Assembly (NCBI GenBank): GCA_050701635.1
Contig: JBOGDF010000206.1
Span: 1-10,141, forward strand
DNA length: 10,141 nt
Direction of reading: 5' to 3'
DNA from: WHSM01 sp050701635
Lineage (GTDB): Bacteria > Actinomycetota > Actinomycetes > Mycobacteriales > Micromonosporaceae
Shown: one piece after another, positions 1-6,516 of the stretch
Position numbering within the stretch: the first letter of the stretch is position 1
How the letters are laid out: each line of letters starts with the position of its first letter
Program-made: the position numbers and the translations under genes
Notes under the pieces: model-generated
Seen by the model: only the letters and a program-made list of their open reading frames with translations
Database searches by the model: none
Told to the model about the DNA's origin: nothing

Positions 1-27
1 TCGGGCGGGTGGTTCCGGCGGTGGGGC

Positions 28-690
28 GTGGTGGGCTGGTCGGCCGCCGTGTCCTCCGTGGTGGCGCTGACGATGCTGGTCATCCTGGTCGTGCTGGCGC
101 TGCCGCGCGGCCGGCGGGGTTGCGGCGGGCGGGCTGCGCCGGAGCCCAGCGCCTCGCCGTCTCCGGTGGCGTCGCCGACCCCCACCGCGGAGCCCGGCGG
201 CCTTCCCAGCGCCGAGCCGACCGGCACGGGGGGCACCGGCGGTGGCTCGTGCGATCCCGGCGAGTCGTGCGATGCCGCCTGCGACAGCATGATCGAGGAC
301 GCCTGCGACAGCATGGTCGAAGACGTGTGCGGCGGCATGGTCGAGGACGTGTGCGGCGGCTCGTGTGGAGGCTGTTCGTCGTACCTGGATCCGGGGGTGC
401 AGACGTACGCGGAGCTGCTCACCGTGCTGCCGGCGATGATGGCCGTACGGGCCCGGCCGACGGTGCCGGCCCGGCTCGGGGTGCTGGCGATCCGCGGCTA
501 CCAGCGCTGGCTCTCGCCGCGCCTCGCGGTCCATTGCCGCTACACCCCGACGTGCAGCCAGTACGGCCTGCTGGCGATCCAGCGGTACGGCCTCGCCGCC
601 GGCGCCCGTCTCGCGTACGCCCGGATCCACCGCTGCACCCACCGGGTCCCGTACGGCACCCCGGACCCGCTGCCGGTCGGGACGGGCTAG
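28..690 (+). CDS. yidD: YidD-family protein with N-terminal membrane anchor and Cys-rich repeats
   Basis: YidD is a small membrane-associated factor that helps YidC/Sec insert inner-membrane proteins. The C-terminal part (about residues 152-217) carries the family signature: AIRGYQRWLSP, then CRYTPTCSQYG with Cys170 and Cys176, AIQRYG, ARIHRC (Cys203) and the closing P-x-G-T-x-D-P-L-P. A normal YidD is about 70-110 residues; here roughly 150 residues precede it: a hydrophobic segment (about 8-25), an Arg-rich stop, a Pro/Ser/Thr linker (35-70) and an acidic Cys-rich repeat block (75-116). The frame is open to the window edge, so the GTG at 28 is only the first visible start and the gene may begin upstream. 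It is not beside rpmH/rnpA/yidC, so it may be a second YidD copy. It converges on bioA with stop codons sharing CTAG. The family call is firm; the role of the N-terminal extension is unknown. Confidence 0.85.
   Translation: MVGWSAAVSSVVALTMLVILVVLALPRGRRGCGGRAAPEPSASPSPVASPTPTAEPGGLPSAEPTGTGGTGGGSCDPGESCDAACDSMIEDACDSMVEDVCGGMVEDVCGGSCGGCSSYLDPGVQTYAELLTVLPAMMAVRARPTVPARLGVLAIRGYQRWLSPRLAVHCRYTPTCSQYGLLAIQRYGLAAGARLAYARIHRCTHRVPYGTPDPLPVGTG
280..375 (+). repeat. 24-bp tandem repeat encoding an 8-residue Cys/acidic motif
   Basis: Four consecutive 24-bp units begin at 280, 304, 328 and 352. The first three encode Cys-Asp/Gly-Ser/Gly-Met-Ile/Val-Glu-Asp-Ala/Val; the fourth degenerates to a Gly/Cys string. 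Cysteines fall at residues 85, 93, 101 and 109 of the host protein, exactly eight apart, followed by 113 and 116. The units differ by only a few bases, which suggests recent duplication. Metal or disulfide chemistry is possible but not shown. Confidence 0.8.
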
Positions 691-1982
691 CCGGCGGCCA
701 CGGCGGCGGTGATCGCGCGGGCGATCTGCGCGACGTCGGCGTCGGTGCACACGTACGGGGGCATCGTGTAGATCAGGTCCCGGAACGGGCGCAGCCAGAC
801 GCCCTCGGCGAGCGCGGCGGCGGTCGCGGCGGCGCTGTCCACGGGGTGGTCGAGCTGGACTACGCCGATCGCGCCCTGCACCCGTACGTCGGCCACTCCG
901 GGCAGCGCGCCGACCCCGGCCAGGCCGGTGCGGAGGGCGGCTTCGATGCGGCGTACCCCCGTAAACCAGTCCGACGAGAGCAGCAGCTCGACCGAGGCGC
1001 TGGCCACGGCACACGCCAAGGGGTTGGCCATGAATGTCGGGCCGTGCATCAGGGCGCCCGCCTCCCCGGCGCACACCGCGGTGGCCACCTCGGTGCTGCA
1101 CAGGGTCGCCGCCAGGGTCAGGTAGCCGCCGGTGAGCGCCTTGCCGACGCAGAGGATGTCCGGCACCACGCCGGCGTGGTCCAGGGCGAACAGCGCACCG
1201 GTGCGCCCGAATCCGGTGGCGATCTCGTCGAAGATCAGCACCAGGTGGTACGTGTCGGCGAGCCGGCGCAGCGCGCGTACACACGCGGGGGAGTAGAAGT
1301 GCATCCCGCCGGCGCCCTGCACCACCGGCTCCACGATGATCCCGGCCAGCTCGTCGGCGTGGTCGGCCAGCAGCTTCTCGACGTCGGCGACCCACGCCGT
1401 CACCGCCGGGTCGTCGTCGGTCAGCTCGAATCCAGCGGGTGGACGCGGTGCGAACAGCTGCTGCGGTACGGCGCCCGCGAACAGCGTGTGCATCCCGTTC
1501 ACCGGGTCGCAGACGCTCATGTCGTGCAGCGTGTCCCCGTAGTAGCCGCCGCGTACGGTGAGCACCCGGCGCCGGCCCGGCCGCGCCTGTAACGCCATCT
1601 TCAGCGCCACCTCCACCGCCACCGAGCCGGAGTCGCAGAAGAACACGTGTTGCAGCGGCTCCGGGGTGAGGTCGATCAGCTGCGCGGCGAGCCGGATCGC
1701 GGGGCGGTGGGTGAGCCCGCCGAACATCACGTGGCTCATCTGGTCGAGCTGGTCGCGTACGGCGGCGTCCAGCGCGGGGTGCCGGTAGCCGTGGATCGCG
1801 CACCACCAGGAGGCCATCCCGTCGATCACCTCGGCGCCGTCCGCCAGCCGCAGCCGTACCCCCGAGGCGGACTCCACCAGCCGGATCTGCCCCGGCTCGG
1901 TCATCGAGGAGTACGGGTGCCACAGGTGTTCCGCGTCATACGCCAGCAGCCGTTGTGTCTCATCACGCAGCGTGGGGTTCAC
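687..1982 (-). CDS. bioA: Adenosylmethionine-8-amino-7-oxononanoate aminotransferase
   Basis: BioA is the PLP-dependent transaminase of biotin synthesis. It uses S-adenosylmethionine as amino donor to turn 8-amino-7-oxononanoate (KAPA) into 7,8-diaminopelargonate (DAPA) in the cytoplasm. The 431-residue product has the usual length and landmarks: WHPYSSM (21-27), WWCAIHGYRHP (59-69), GGYYGDT (145-151), the PLP-binding FDEIATGFGRTG (251-262, Asp252), the Schiff-base Lys281 in VGKALTGG, and HGPTFMANPLACA (313-325). The start is GTG at 1982. On the minus strand AAGGA lies 7 bases before it, which supports this choice. No other bio gene is visible; the gene stands alone, divergent from the riboswitch-controlled gene and convergent with yidD, with no intergenic space at its 3' end. 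I recognised no biotin-type operator. Confidence 0.96.
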   Translation of the reverse strand: MNPTLRDETQRLLAYDAEHLWHPYSSMTEPGQIRLVESASGVRLRLADGAEVIDGMASWWCAIHGYRHPALDAAVRDQLDQMSHVMFGGLTHRPAIRLAAQLIDLTPEPLQHVFFCDSGSVAVEVALKMALQARPGRRRVLTVRGGYYGDTLHDMSVCDPVNGMHTLFAGAVPQQLFAPRPPAGFELTDDDPAVTAWVADVEKLLADHADELAGIIVEPVVQGAGGMHFYSPACVRALRRLADTYHLVLIFDEIATGFGRTGALFALDHAGVVPDILCVGKALTGGYLTLAATLCSTEVATAVCAGEAGALMHGPTFMANPLACAVASASVELLLSSDWFTGVRRIEAALRTGLAGVGALPGVADVRVQGAIGVVQLDHPVDSAAATAAALAEGVWLRPFRDLIYTMPPYVCTDADVAQIARAITAAVAAG

Positions 1983-2045
1983 CGCCGCATCCTTACATCC
2001 GGTAAAGTGACCGCCGGTTGCGACCCGTCAGGTGTCGTCAGGCAC

Positions 2046-2172
2046 CGGGCGCAACCCGCCGAGTTGCCCGTACGGGCGAGCCGGGGACCCAAGCACATCG
2101 GGGTGAATCCGCGCAGTGTGCGGTAGGGCTACTTCCAAGCCCGAACCCGTCAGCTAACCCGGTAGGCGTCCG
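2046..2172 (+). promoter_or_regulatory. c-di-AMP riboswitch (ydaO/yuaA class)
   Basis: The conserved core of this class is present in order: CGGGGACCCA (2081-2091 area), GGGGTGAATC (2100-2109), GTAGGG (2123-2128), and CCCGAACCCGTCAGCTAACC followed by CGGTAGGC (2140-2167). P1 forms between 2046-2052 and 2166-2172 (CGGGCGC with GCGTCCG, one G-U pair). Internal hairpins are visible: GCCC-GTAC-GGGC (2066-2077), CCGCGC/GTGCGG (2109-2123) and GGGCT/AGCCC (2126-2141). In actinobacteria this class sits before cell-wall hydrolase and related secreted-protein genes and usually lowers expression when c-di-AMP binds. The downstream gene fits. A weak -10-like TAAAGT lies at 2003-2008, which would put transcription start near 2015; no good -35 accompanies it. 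Confidence 0.93.
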
Positions 2173-2174
2173 AT

Positions 2175-2181
2175 GGAAGGA
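2175..2181 (+). promoter_or_regulatory. Ribosome binding site fixing a TTG start
   Basis: GGAAGGA at 2175-2181 lies 7 bases before TTG at 2189. The frame itself is open further upstream, but that part is the riboswitch, so this site decides the start. It begins only 3 bases after the 3' strand of the aptamer P1 stem. Confidence 0.85.
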
Positions 2182-2188
2182 TGCATTG

Positions 2189-3220
2189 TTGACTGCACTG
2201 GTTCAGAGGTTGAAACCGGTACGCACTCGATTCACTCTCACGTTCTCTCTGATCGCTGTCCTGGCCGCTCTTCTCACGTTGCCCCTGGGCGGCGCGGTCG
2301 CCGAGCCCGGTGACGACGAGGGCGGCACCGCCTCGCTGCGGGCGAAGCTGGACGCCGCGATCAGCGACTACAACAACGCCAAGGGCAAGCTGGACGCTTC
2401 GCGCAAGAAGCAGCAGGGGTACGACAAGGAGATCAAGACGCTCCAGGCCAAGTCCGAAGGGCTCTCCGGCAAGGTCGGCGAGCTGGCGGCGGCGGTCTAC
2501 AAGGGCAGCCACGCGGACACCATCTCGGTGATCCTGGAGAGCGGCTCCCCGGAGGACCTGGCCCACGGCATGACCACCGTGGAGTACCTGGCCCACCGCG
2601 ACTACGTACAGATCAAGGCGCTCTCCGACACCCGCGACAAGCTGGCGAAAAAGCGCTACCAGGTCGAGCTGGAGCTGCGTAAGCAGCGGGCGGCGCTGAA
2701 GAAGATGGCCAAACGCAAGGCCGACGCGCTCAAGGCGCTGATCGCGGCTGGTGGCGGGGATCCCACCGGCGGTCCCGACGGTGGTGCTCCCAGCGCCGAG
2801 CCGGCGCCCCGCAACCCGGACGGCAGCTGGCCGTCGGAGTCCTGCTCCGAGAACGACCCGACCACCGACGGCTGCCTGACTCCGCGTACGTTGCACGCGC
2901 TGCAGGAGGCGCAGGAAGCCGGCTACACCCGCTACAGCGCCTGCTTCCGCAACGCCAGCTACGGCGAGCACGGCAAGGGCCGGGCGTGCGACATGTCGGC
3001 CACCTCGGACGGCTTCCGGGACGAGGACGCGTACGGCGAAGCCAAGACCTACGGTGACAACCTGGCCGGGTTCTTCGTCGCCAACGCCGACCGGCTCGGC
3101 GTGATGTACGTGATCTGGTATCGCAAGATCTGGCAACCCGGCAGCGGCTGGTCCTCGTACAACGGGGGCGGCAGTCCGTCGGGCGACCATACGAACCACG
3201 TACACGTCTCGATCCAATAG
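2189..3220 (+). CDS. Secreted coiled-coil protein with LAS/M15-like zinc-site domain (c-di-AMP regulated)
   Basis: The 343-residue product starts at TTG. A Sec-type signal peptide covers residues 1-39: basic start with KPVRTR, a hydrophobic core at about 16-34, and an Ala-x-Ala-like end GAVAEP. Residues 47-110 and 145-187 are charged and heptad-like, typical of the coiled-coil part of cell-wall hydrolases. A Gly/Pro linker (188-215) leads to the C-terminal domain (about 217-343). This domain has the layout of LAS/M15-type metallopeptidases: EHGKGRACDMS gives His261 and Asp268, and THVH-like NHVHVS gives His337 and His339, the expected zinc ligands. It also resembles the ARB_07466-like C-terminal domain common in actinobacteria, for which hydrolase activity is not established to my knowledge. 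A cell-envelope remodelling role is inferred from export, domain type and the riboswitch. Confidence 0.88.
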   Translation: MTALVQRLKPVRTRFTLTFSLIAVLAALLTLPLGGAVAEPGDDEGGTASLRAKLDAAISDYNNAKGKLDASRKKQQGYDKEIKTLQAKSEGLSGKVGELAAAVYKGSHADTISVILESGSPEDLAHGMTTVEYLAHRDYVQIKALSDTRDKLAKKRYQVELELRKQRAALKKMAKRKADALKALIAAGGGDPTGGPDGGAPSAEPAPRNPDGSWPSESCSENDPTTDGCLTPRTLHALQEAQEAGYTRYSACFRNASYGEHGKGRACDMSATSDGFRDEDAYGEAKTYGDNLAGFFVANADRLGVMYVIWYRKIWQPGSGWSSYNGGGSPSGDHTNHVHVSIQ

Positions 3221-3234
3221 GCGGGCCAACCGCG

Positions 3235-3264
3235 CGACGCCCCGGCCGGCTGGTCGGGGCGTCG
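3235..3264 (+). terminator. Strong hairpin terminator between convergent genes
   Basis: CGACGCCCCG (3235-3244) pairs perfectly with CGGGGCGTCG (3255-3264) around a 10-base loop, and can extend by a G-U and a C-G pair. It is followed by TGGTTT, a short U-run. It sits 14 bases after the secreted-protein stop and 13 bases beyond the mtnA stop, so the stem could end transcription from both sides, but only the plus side has the U-run. Confidence 0.8.
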
Positions 3265-3277
3265 TGGTTTCTGGCTA

Positions 3278-4261
3278 CTACGAGCCGCCGCGCTGGATGC
3301 GGCTTTCGGTGACCACCGCGGTGATCAGGTCCGCCGGGGTGACGTCGAACGCCGGGTTGTACGCCGTCGCGCCCGGTGGCGCGATCCGGGTGCCGGCCAG
3401 CGTGGTCACCTCGTCGTCGGCGCGCTGCTCGATCACGATCTGGTCGCCGGCCGCCAGCGTTTCGTCCACTGTGGACTCCGGCGCGACCACCAGGAACGGT
3501 ACGCCGTGCCGCGCCGCCGCCAGCGCCAGCGGGTAGGTGCCGACCTTGTTCGCCACGTCGCCGTTGGCGGCGATCCGGTCCGCGCCCACCACCACGCAGT
3601 CCACCAGCCCCGCCGCGATCGCGCTGGCCGCCGCCGAGTCCGGGCACACCCGGTACGGGATCCCCGCCTCGGCCAGCTCCCACGCGGTGAGCCGGGCGCC
3701 CTGCAGCAGCGGGCGGGTCTCGCCGGCGTACACGCACTCGACCTCGCCGGCGTCGGCGAGGTGGCGTACCACCCCGAGCGCGGTGCCCCAGGCCACGGTC
3801 GCCAGGTGGCCGGCGTTGCAGTGGGTGAGCAGCCGCAGCGGGCGGCGGGCACACAGCTCGCGTACCAGGTCGGCGGCGCGCGCGGAGGCCTCCCGGTTGC
3901 ACTTCTCGTCTTCGTCCAGGAGACGCCGGGCTTCGTCGAGCACCGCCTCGGGTCCGTCCGGCAGTCGCTTCAGCGCCCGCTGTACGCCCCAGCTCAGGTT
4001 GACCGCAGTCGGGCGCGCGTTCGCGAGGCGCTCGGCGGCCTCGCGTACCGCCGAGGGGTCTTCCGGGGTGGTACGGGCGGCGAGCGCCACGCCGAGCGCC
4101 CCGGCGGCGCCGAGCGCGGGCGCCCCCCGTACGGCGAGCCGCTGGATCGCGTCGATCAGCTCGTCGACCGTACCCAGCCGCAGCGTGGCCAGCCGGTCCG
4201 GCAGGGCGCACTGGTCGATGATCAGGATCGCGTCGTCGTACCAGTCGATGGTCCGCTGCAT
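3278..4261 (-). CDS. mtnA: S-methyl-5-thioribose-1-phosphate isomerase
   Basis: MtnA interconverts methylthioribose-1-phosphate and methylthioribulose-1-phosphate in the methionine salvage pathway that recycles methylthioadenosine. The 327-residue product shows the family hallmarks: VRGAPALG (44-51), NLSWGVQRAL (88-97), LTHCNAG (145-151) with catalytic Cys148, ETRPLLQGARLTAWEL (181-196), PDSAA (207-211) and GADRIAANGDVANKVGTY (226-243) with catalytic Asp228. The ATG at 4261 is preceded by AGG 7 bases upstream. The start lies inside the end of the upstream membrane-protein gene (40-base overlap, different frame), so the two are probably co-transcribed and perhaps translationally coupled. No other methionine-salvage gene is in view. 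The related ribose-1,5-bisphosphate isomerase and eIF2B families share the fold, but the motifs fit MtnA best. Confidence 0.95.
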   Translation of the reverse strand: MQRTIDWYDDAILIIDQCALPDRLATLRLGTVDELIDAIQRLAVRGAPALGAAGALGVALAARTTPEDPSAVREAAERLANARPTAVNLSWGVQRALKRLPDGPEAVLDEARRLLDEDEKCNREASARAADLVRELCARRPLRLLTHCNAGHLATVAWGTALGVVRHLADAGEVECVYAGETRPLLQGARLTAWELAEAGIPYRVCPDSAAASAIAAGLVDCVVVGADRIAANGDVANKVGTYPLALAAARHGVPFLVVAPESTVDETLAAGDQIVIEQRADDEVTTLAGTRIAPPGATAYNPAFDVTPADLITAVVTESRIQRGGS

Positions 4262-5823
4262 ACTGTCGCCTGCTCCGCTTCCGGTTGCCGAAGGTCCGCT
4301 TCTGCCAGTGTTGCCGGCGGGCTGGACAGCTGCCAGGTCAGGGCGCCGATCACCACAGCGCCGAGCGCCAGCGCCAGCAGCGGCAGGTACGGCCCGGTCG
4401 GCGGGAGCCACTCGCCGGTGAACGGGTTGACCCGCGCGGCGGGCCCGTTCTGGAACCGGCTCGCCACCTTCGCCAGCGCGGCCAGGCTGAGCAGACCGGT
4501 GAGCACCACCACGGCCCGGGTGGCCCACGCCGTACCGCGCGGCAGCAGCCGGTCCAACAACCGGGGCAGCGCCGGTACGAAGGCCGGCAGCAGCAGCATC
4601 CCGACGCCGGCCGGGGTGACGTACCGGCTGTGGGAGAACCAACCGCTGTGCGGCAGGAAGTAGAGCTCCAGCGCGACGAGCAGCCCGAGCAGGCTGGCCA
4701 GCAGCCCCAGGTTGACCAGCCGGTAGCGCCAGGTGGCCAGCGCCGCCGCGGCCAGCACCAGCGCGATCACCATCCCGTGCCAGCCCCCCACCAGCCAGAA
4801 CGGCAGCGGCGTCTCGCCGTAGCTGAACTGCCCGACCAGCTGCTTGATGTAGAACGGCAGCCTGGTATTCGCGACGCCGTACAGCGCCTCGTACGTCGAC
4901 ATCTGGGTCGGGTGCGCCACCTTCGGCGCGGGCGCCGGGTCGGCGATCCGCGAGGTGGCGGTCCAGGCCAGGAACACCACCACCGCGCCGCCCACCAGGC
5001 CGCCGGCGATCCGCCGTACGTCCCGCCGCCGGAACAGCGTACGGAGCCGTCCCTGACGCGCCAGCAGCACGCAGCCGAACGCGGAGATCGCCAGCAGCAG
5101 CGGACCGAGCTGACGGACCGTGATGAGCAGCGCCGCGGACACCGACGCGACCAGCACCAGCCGCCGGATCACAGGGTCGTCGACGAGCTTCAGGCGCGGG
5201 CCGGTCTCGTCGGCCAGCAGTAACCCGAGCAGGGCTACCCAGAGTGAGGTGCCGGCGGCGATCTCCAGCCCGTTCGGGTTGATCGCGCCGGCCAGGTTGA
5301 ACAGCATCGGGGTGTTCGCCAGGGCGAGCCCGGCCAGCAGCAGCGGCCGTCGTAGCCACGCCGCGATCGCGAACGCCGAGGCCAGCAGCAGCCCGCAGAG
5401 CAGCCCGGACATCATCCGCGCCAGCACGATCCCGGTGTGGTTCGGACTCAGCAGCAGCGGCAGCCCGACCGGGAAGTAGTAGACGGGGGAGTAGCGGGCG
5501 GCGGTGGACGGCGTACGGGCCAGCGACGCGTCGCTGATCGGCGACTGGCAGGCGGCGGACTTGGCGTTGTTCCGTTCCCAGGTGCAGTCGATGCCGTCGG
5601 GGAGCAGGCTGCGCGGCACCCGTACGGTGTCGCCGTCGGCGTACACCTGACCGCTGGCCACGGCGTACGCCCGGATCGCGTGGTCCTCTTCGTCGTACGT
5701 GCCGTTGGTGGGCAACGCGAGCGCCCAGCCGGCGGTGAGCAAGAGGTATCCGACAAGCGAGATGATCCAGATCCGGCGAATGCTGTGCACGGTGAGTAAT
5801 TTGCCGAGCCGAGCCGTTCCCAC
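4222..5823 (-). CDS. DUF2142-family polytopic membrane protein
   Basis: The 533-residue product is highly hydrophobic with about ten or more membrane segments (first at 17-37, others around 131-157, 160-175, 190-204, 221-235, 238-255, 271-289, 350-363, 370-390, 405-420). It has the DUF2142 pattern: an early acidic PTNGTYDEEDH (38-48) right after the first helix, a large outside loop with Cys80 and Cys92, NPNGLEIA (182-189), VRQLGP (236-241) and SRYVTP (399-404). DUF2142 proteins have no proven function; they look like GT-C-type glycosyltransferases and often occur near surface-polysaccharide genes. The frame is open to 5946, but I chose GTG 5823 because AAGAAAGG ends 11 bases before it and the upstream part looks like leader DNA. 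GTG 5790 is a weaker alternative. It is the first gene of an operon with mtnA. Confidence 0.85.
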   Translation of the reverse strand: MGTARLGKLLTVHSIRRIWIISLVGYLLLTAGWALALPTNGTYDEEDHAIRAYAVASGQVYADGDTVRVPRSLLPDGIDCTWERNNAKSAACQSPISDASLARTPSTAARYSPVYYFPVGLPLLLSPNHTGIVLARMMSGLLCGLLLASAFAIAAWLRRPLLLAGLALANTPMLFNLAGAINPNGLEIAAGTSLWVALLGLLLADETGPRLKLVDDPVIRRLVLVASVSAALLITVRQLGPLLLAISAFGCVLLARQGRLRTLFRRRDVRRIAGGLVGGAVVVFLAWTATSRIADPAPAPKVAHPTQMSTYEALYGVANTRLPFYIKQLVGQFSYGETPLPFWLVGGWHGMVIALVLAAAALATWRYRLVNLGLLASLLGLLVALELYFLPHSGWFSHSRYVTPAGVGMLLLPAFVPALPRLLDRLLPRGTAWATRAVVVLTGLLSLAALAKVASRFQNGPAARVNPFTGEWLPPTGPYLPLLALALGAVVIGALTWQLSSPPATLAEADLRQPEAEQATVCSGPSTGTTTRS

Positions 5824-5870
5824 GATGCTGGGCACCTTTCTTGGGGCTTGAGCAGGGATGAAGGGTAGAT

Positions 5871-5892
5871 GACGGCGGATTGCGCCGCCGTC
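5871..5892 (-). promoter_or_regulatory. Perfect 8-bp hairpin in the leader of the DUF2142-mtnA operon
   Basis: GACGGCGG (5871-5878) pairs with CCGCCGTC (5885-5892) around a 6-base loop. It lies 48 bases upstream of the chosen GTG start. No U-run follows on either strand, so it is not an ordinary terminator. It may be a leader structure or a protein-binding dyad; which one is unknown. Confidence 0.4.
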
Positions 5893-6071
5893 CCGGGTTC
5901 CCGGCCGATTGCTGCGCAGAGTAACTGTGCGACATGGGGTAGGCACAGACCGTGTTACACCGCTAGTCTGTCACCACCTATTCGCCAGACCCCCCGGGGC
6001 TGCGCCGTGGAAGCCGACGGCGTCGCCCCACCTACCCGGAGCACATCGGTGAGCGCCGTGGGAGGCCTTAG

Positions 6072-6455
6072 ATGCCGCTGTTGATCAAGACTTCCGAGCT
6101 GGGCGACAGGTGTGTGCAGCTGACTCTCTCCGGAGAGGTCGACTGCGCCACGGCACCAGAATTACGGGAAGCGATCAACGAGGTTCTCTGCAACCGCAAC
6201 CCGGCGAAGATCTGGATCGACGTGGAAGCCATCACGCTGCTGGACTCCACCGGGATCGGCACGCTGGTGGTGGCGCACCAGATCGCGCGCGACCTGTGCG
6301 TGGAGCTGGCGGTGGTCAACCCGAACCGCTTCGTGGCCCGGCTGTTCGGCGTACTGGGGGTGGCGGATCTGCTCGGGGTGGCCGCCGGAGACACCGCGGA
6401 CGAGTCTGCCTGGCCGGTGCCACCGCAGCGCGCGACCGTCACCGTGCTGCGCTGA
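6072..6455 (+). CDS. STAS-domain anti-sigma-factor antagonist
   Basis: This 127-residue protein is a stand-alone STAS domain of the SpoIIAA/RsbV type. Such proteins bind and neutralise an anti-sigma kinase when unphosphorylated, freeing an alternative sigma factor; the kinase inactivates them by phosphorylation. Visible marks are the N-terminal strand LTLSGEVDCATAPELREAI (18-36) and the phosphorylation loop ITLLDSTGIGTLVVAHQ (54-70) with Ser59 as the expected site. A 20-residue tail (from about 107) is non-conserved and Pro/acidic. GGGAGG (6060-6065) lies 6 bases before the ATG. No partner kinase or sigma gene is adjacent, so the target is unknown. It is transcribed divergently from the DUF2142 operon and convergently with the phosphoesterase gene, 61 bases away. 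Confidence 0.92.
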   Translation: MPLLIKTSELGDRCVQLTLSGEVDCATAPELREAINEVLCNRNPAKIWIDVEAITLLDSTGIGTLVVAHQIARDLCVELAVVNPNRFVARLFGVLGVADLLGVAAGDTADESAWPVPPQRATVTVLR

Positions 6456-6516
6456 CGCTGCGTCACGCGTCGGGCCGAGCGTCGCCACCGGGCCATGCGT
6501 TACCGCCAGGCCGGGC

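Noticed and set aside
9..1592. Long plus-strand open frame (over 500 codons) across yidD and antisense to bioA
   Set aside because: It is Arg/Gly/Ala-rich low-complexity translation typical of shadow frames in GC-rich DNA and conflicts with two clearly recognised genes.
1979..1990. Three-codon minus-strand frame (ATG CGG CGG TGA) whose stop overlaps the bioA GTG start
   Set aside because: AAGGA could serve either start, but a three-codon leader frame arises easily by chance and nothing shows that it is translated.
2150..3229. Minus-strand open frame opposite the secreted coiled-coil protein
   Set aside because: No recognisable motif; the plus strand has riboswitch, ribosome site, signal peptide and conserved domain.
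2730..4211. Long minus-strand frame through the terminator and mtnA
   Set aside because: It crosses a strong terminator and reads mtnA out of frame; the composition is that of a shadow.
4262..5935. In-frame extension of mtnA upstream to give an 885-codon protein
   Set aside because: The extension is a frame-shifted reading of the DUF2142 gene; MtnA homology begins at ATG 4261, which gives the normal family length.
5919..5942. GAGT-N14-GGGTAG as a third sigma-B-type promoter, before the STAS gene
   Set aside because: The last base breaks the GGGTAY consensus and the leader would be about 120 bases long; too weak to claim.
6453..6465. Hairpin TGACG-CTG-CGTCA at the STAS stop codon as a terminator
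   Set aside because: The stem is only 5 bp and no U-run follows; the 61-base convergent gap shows no convincing terminator.
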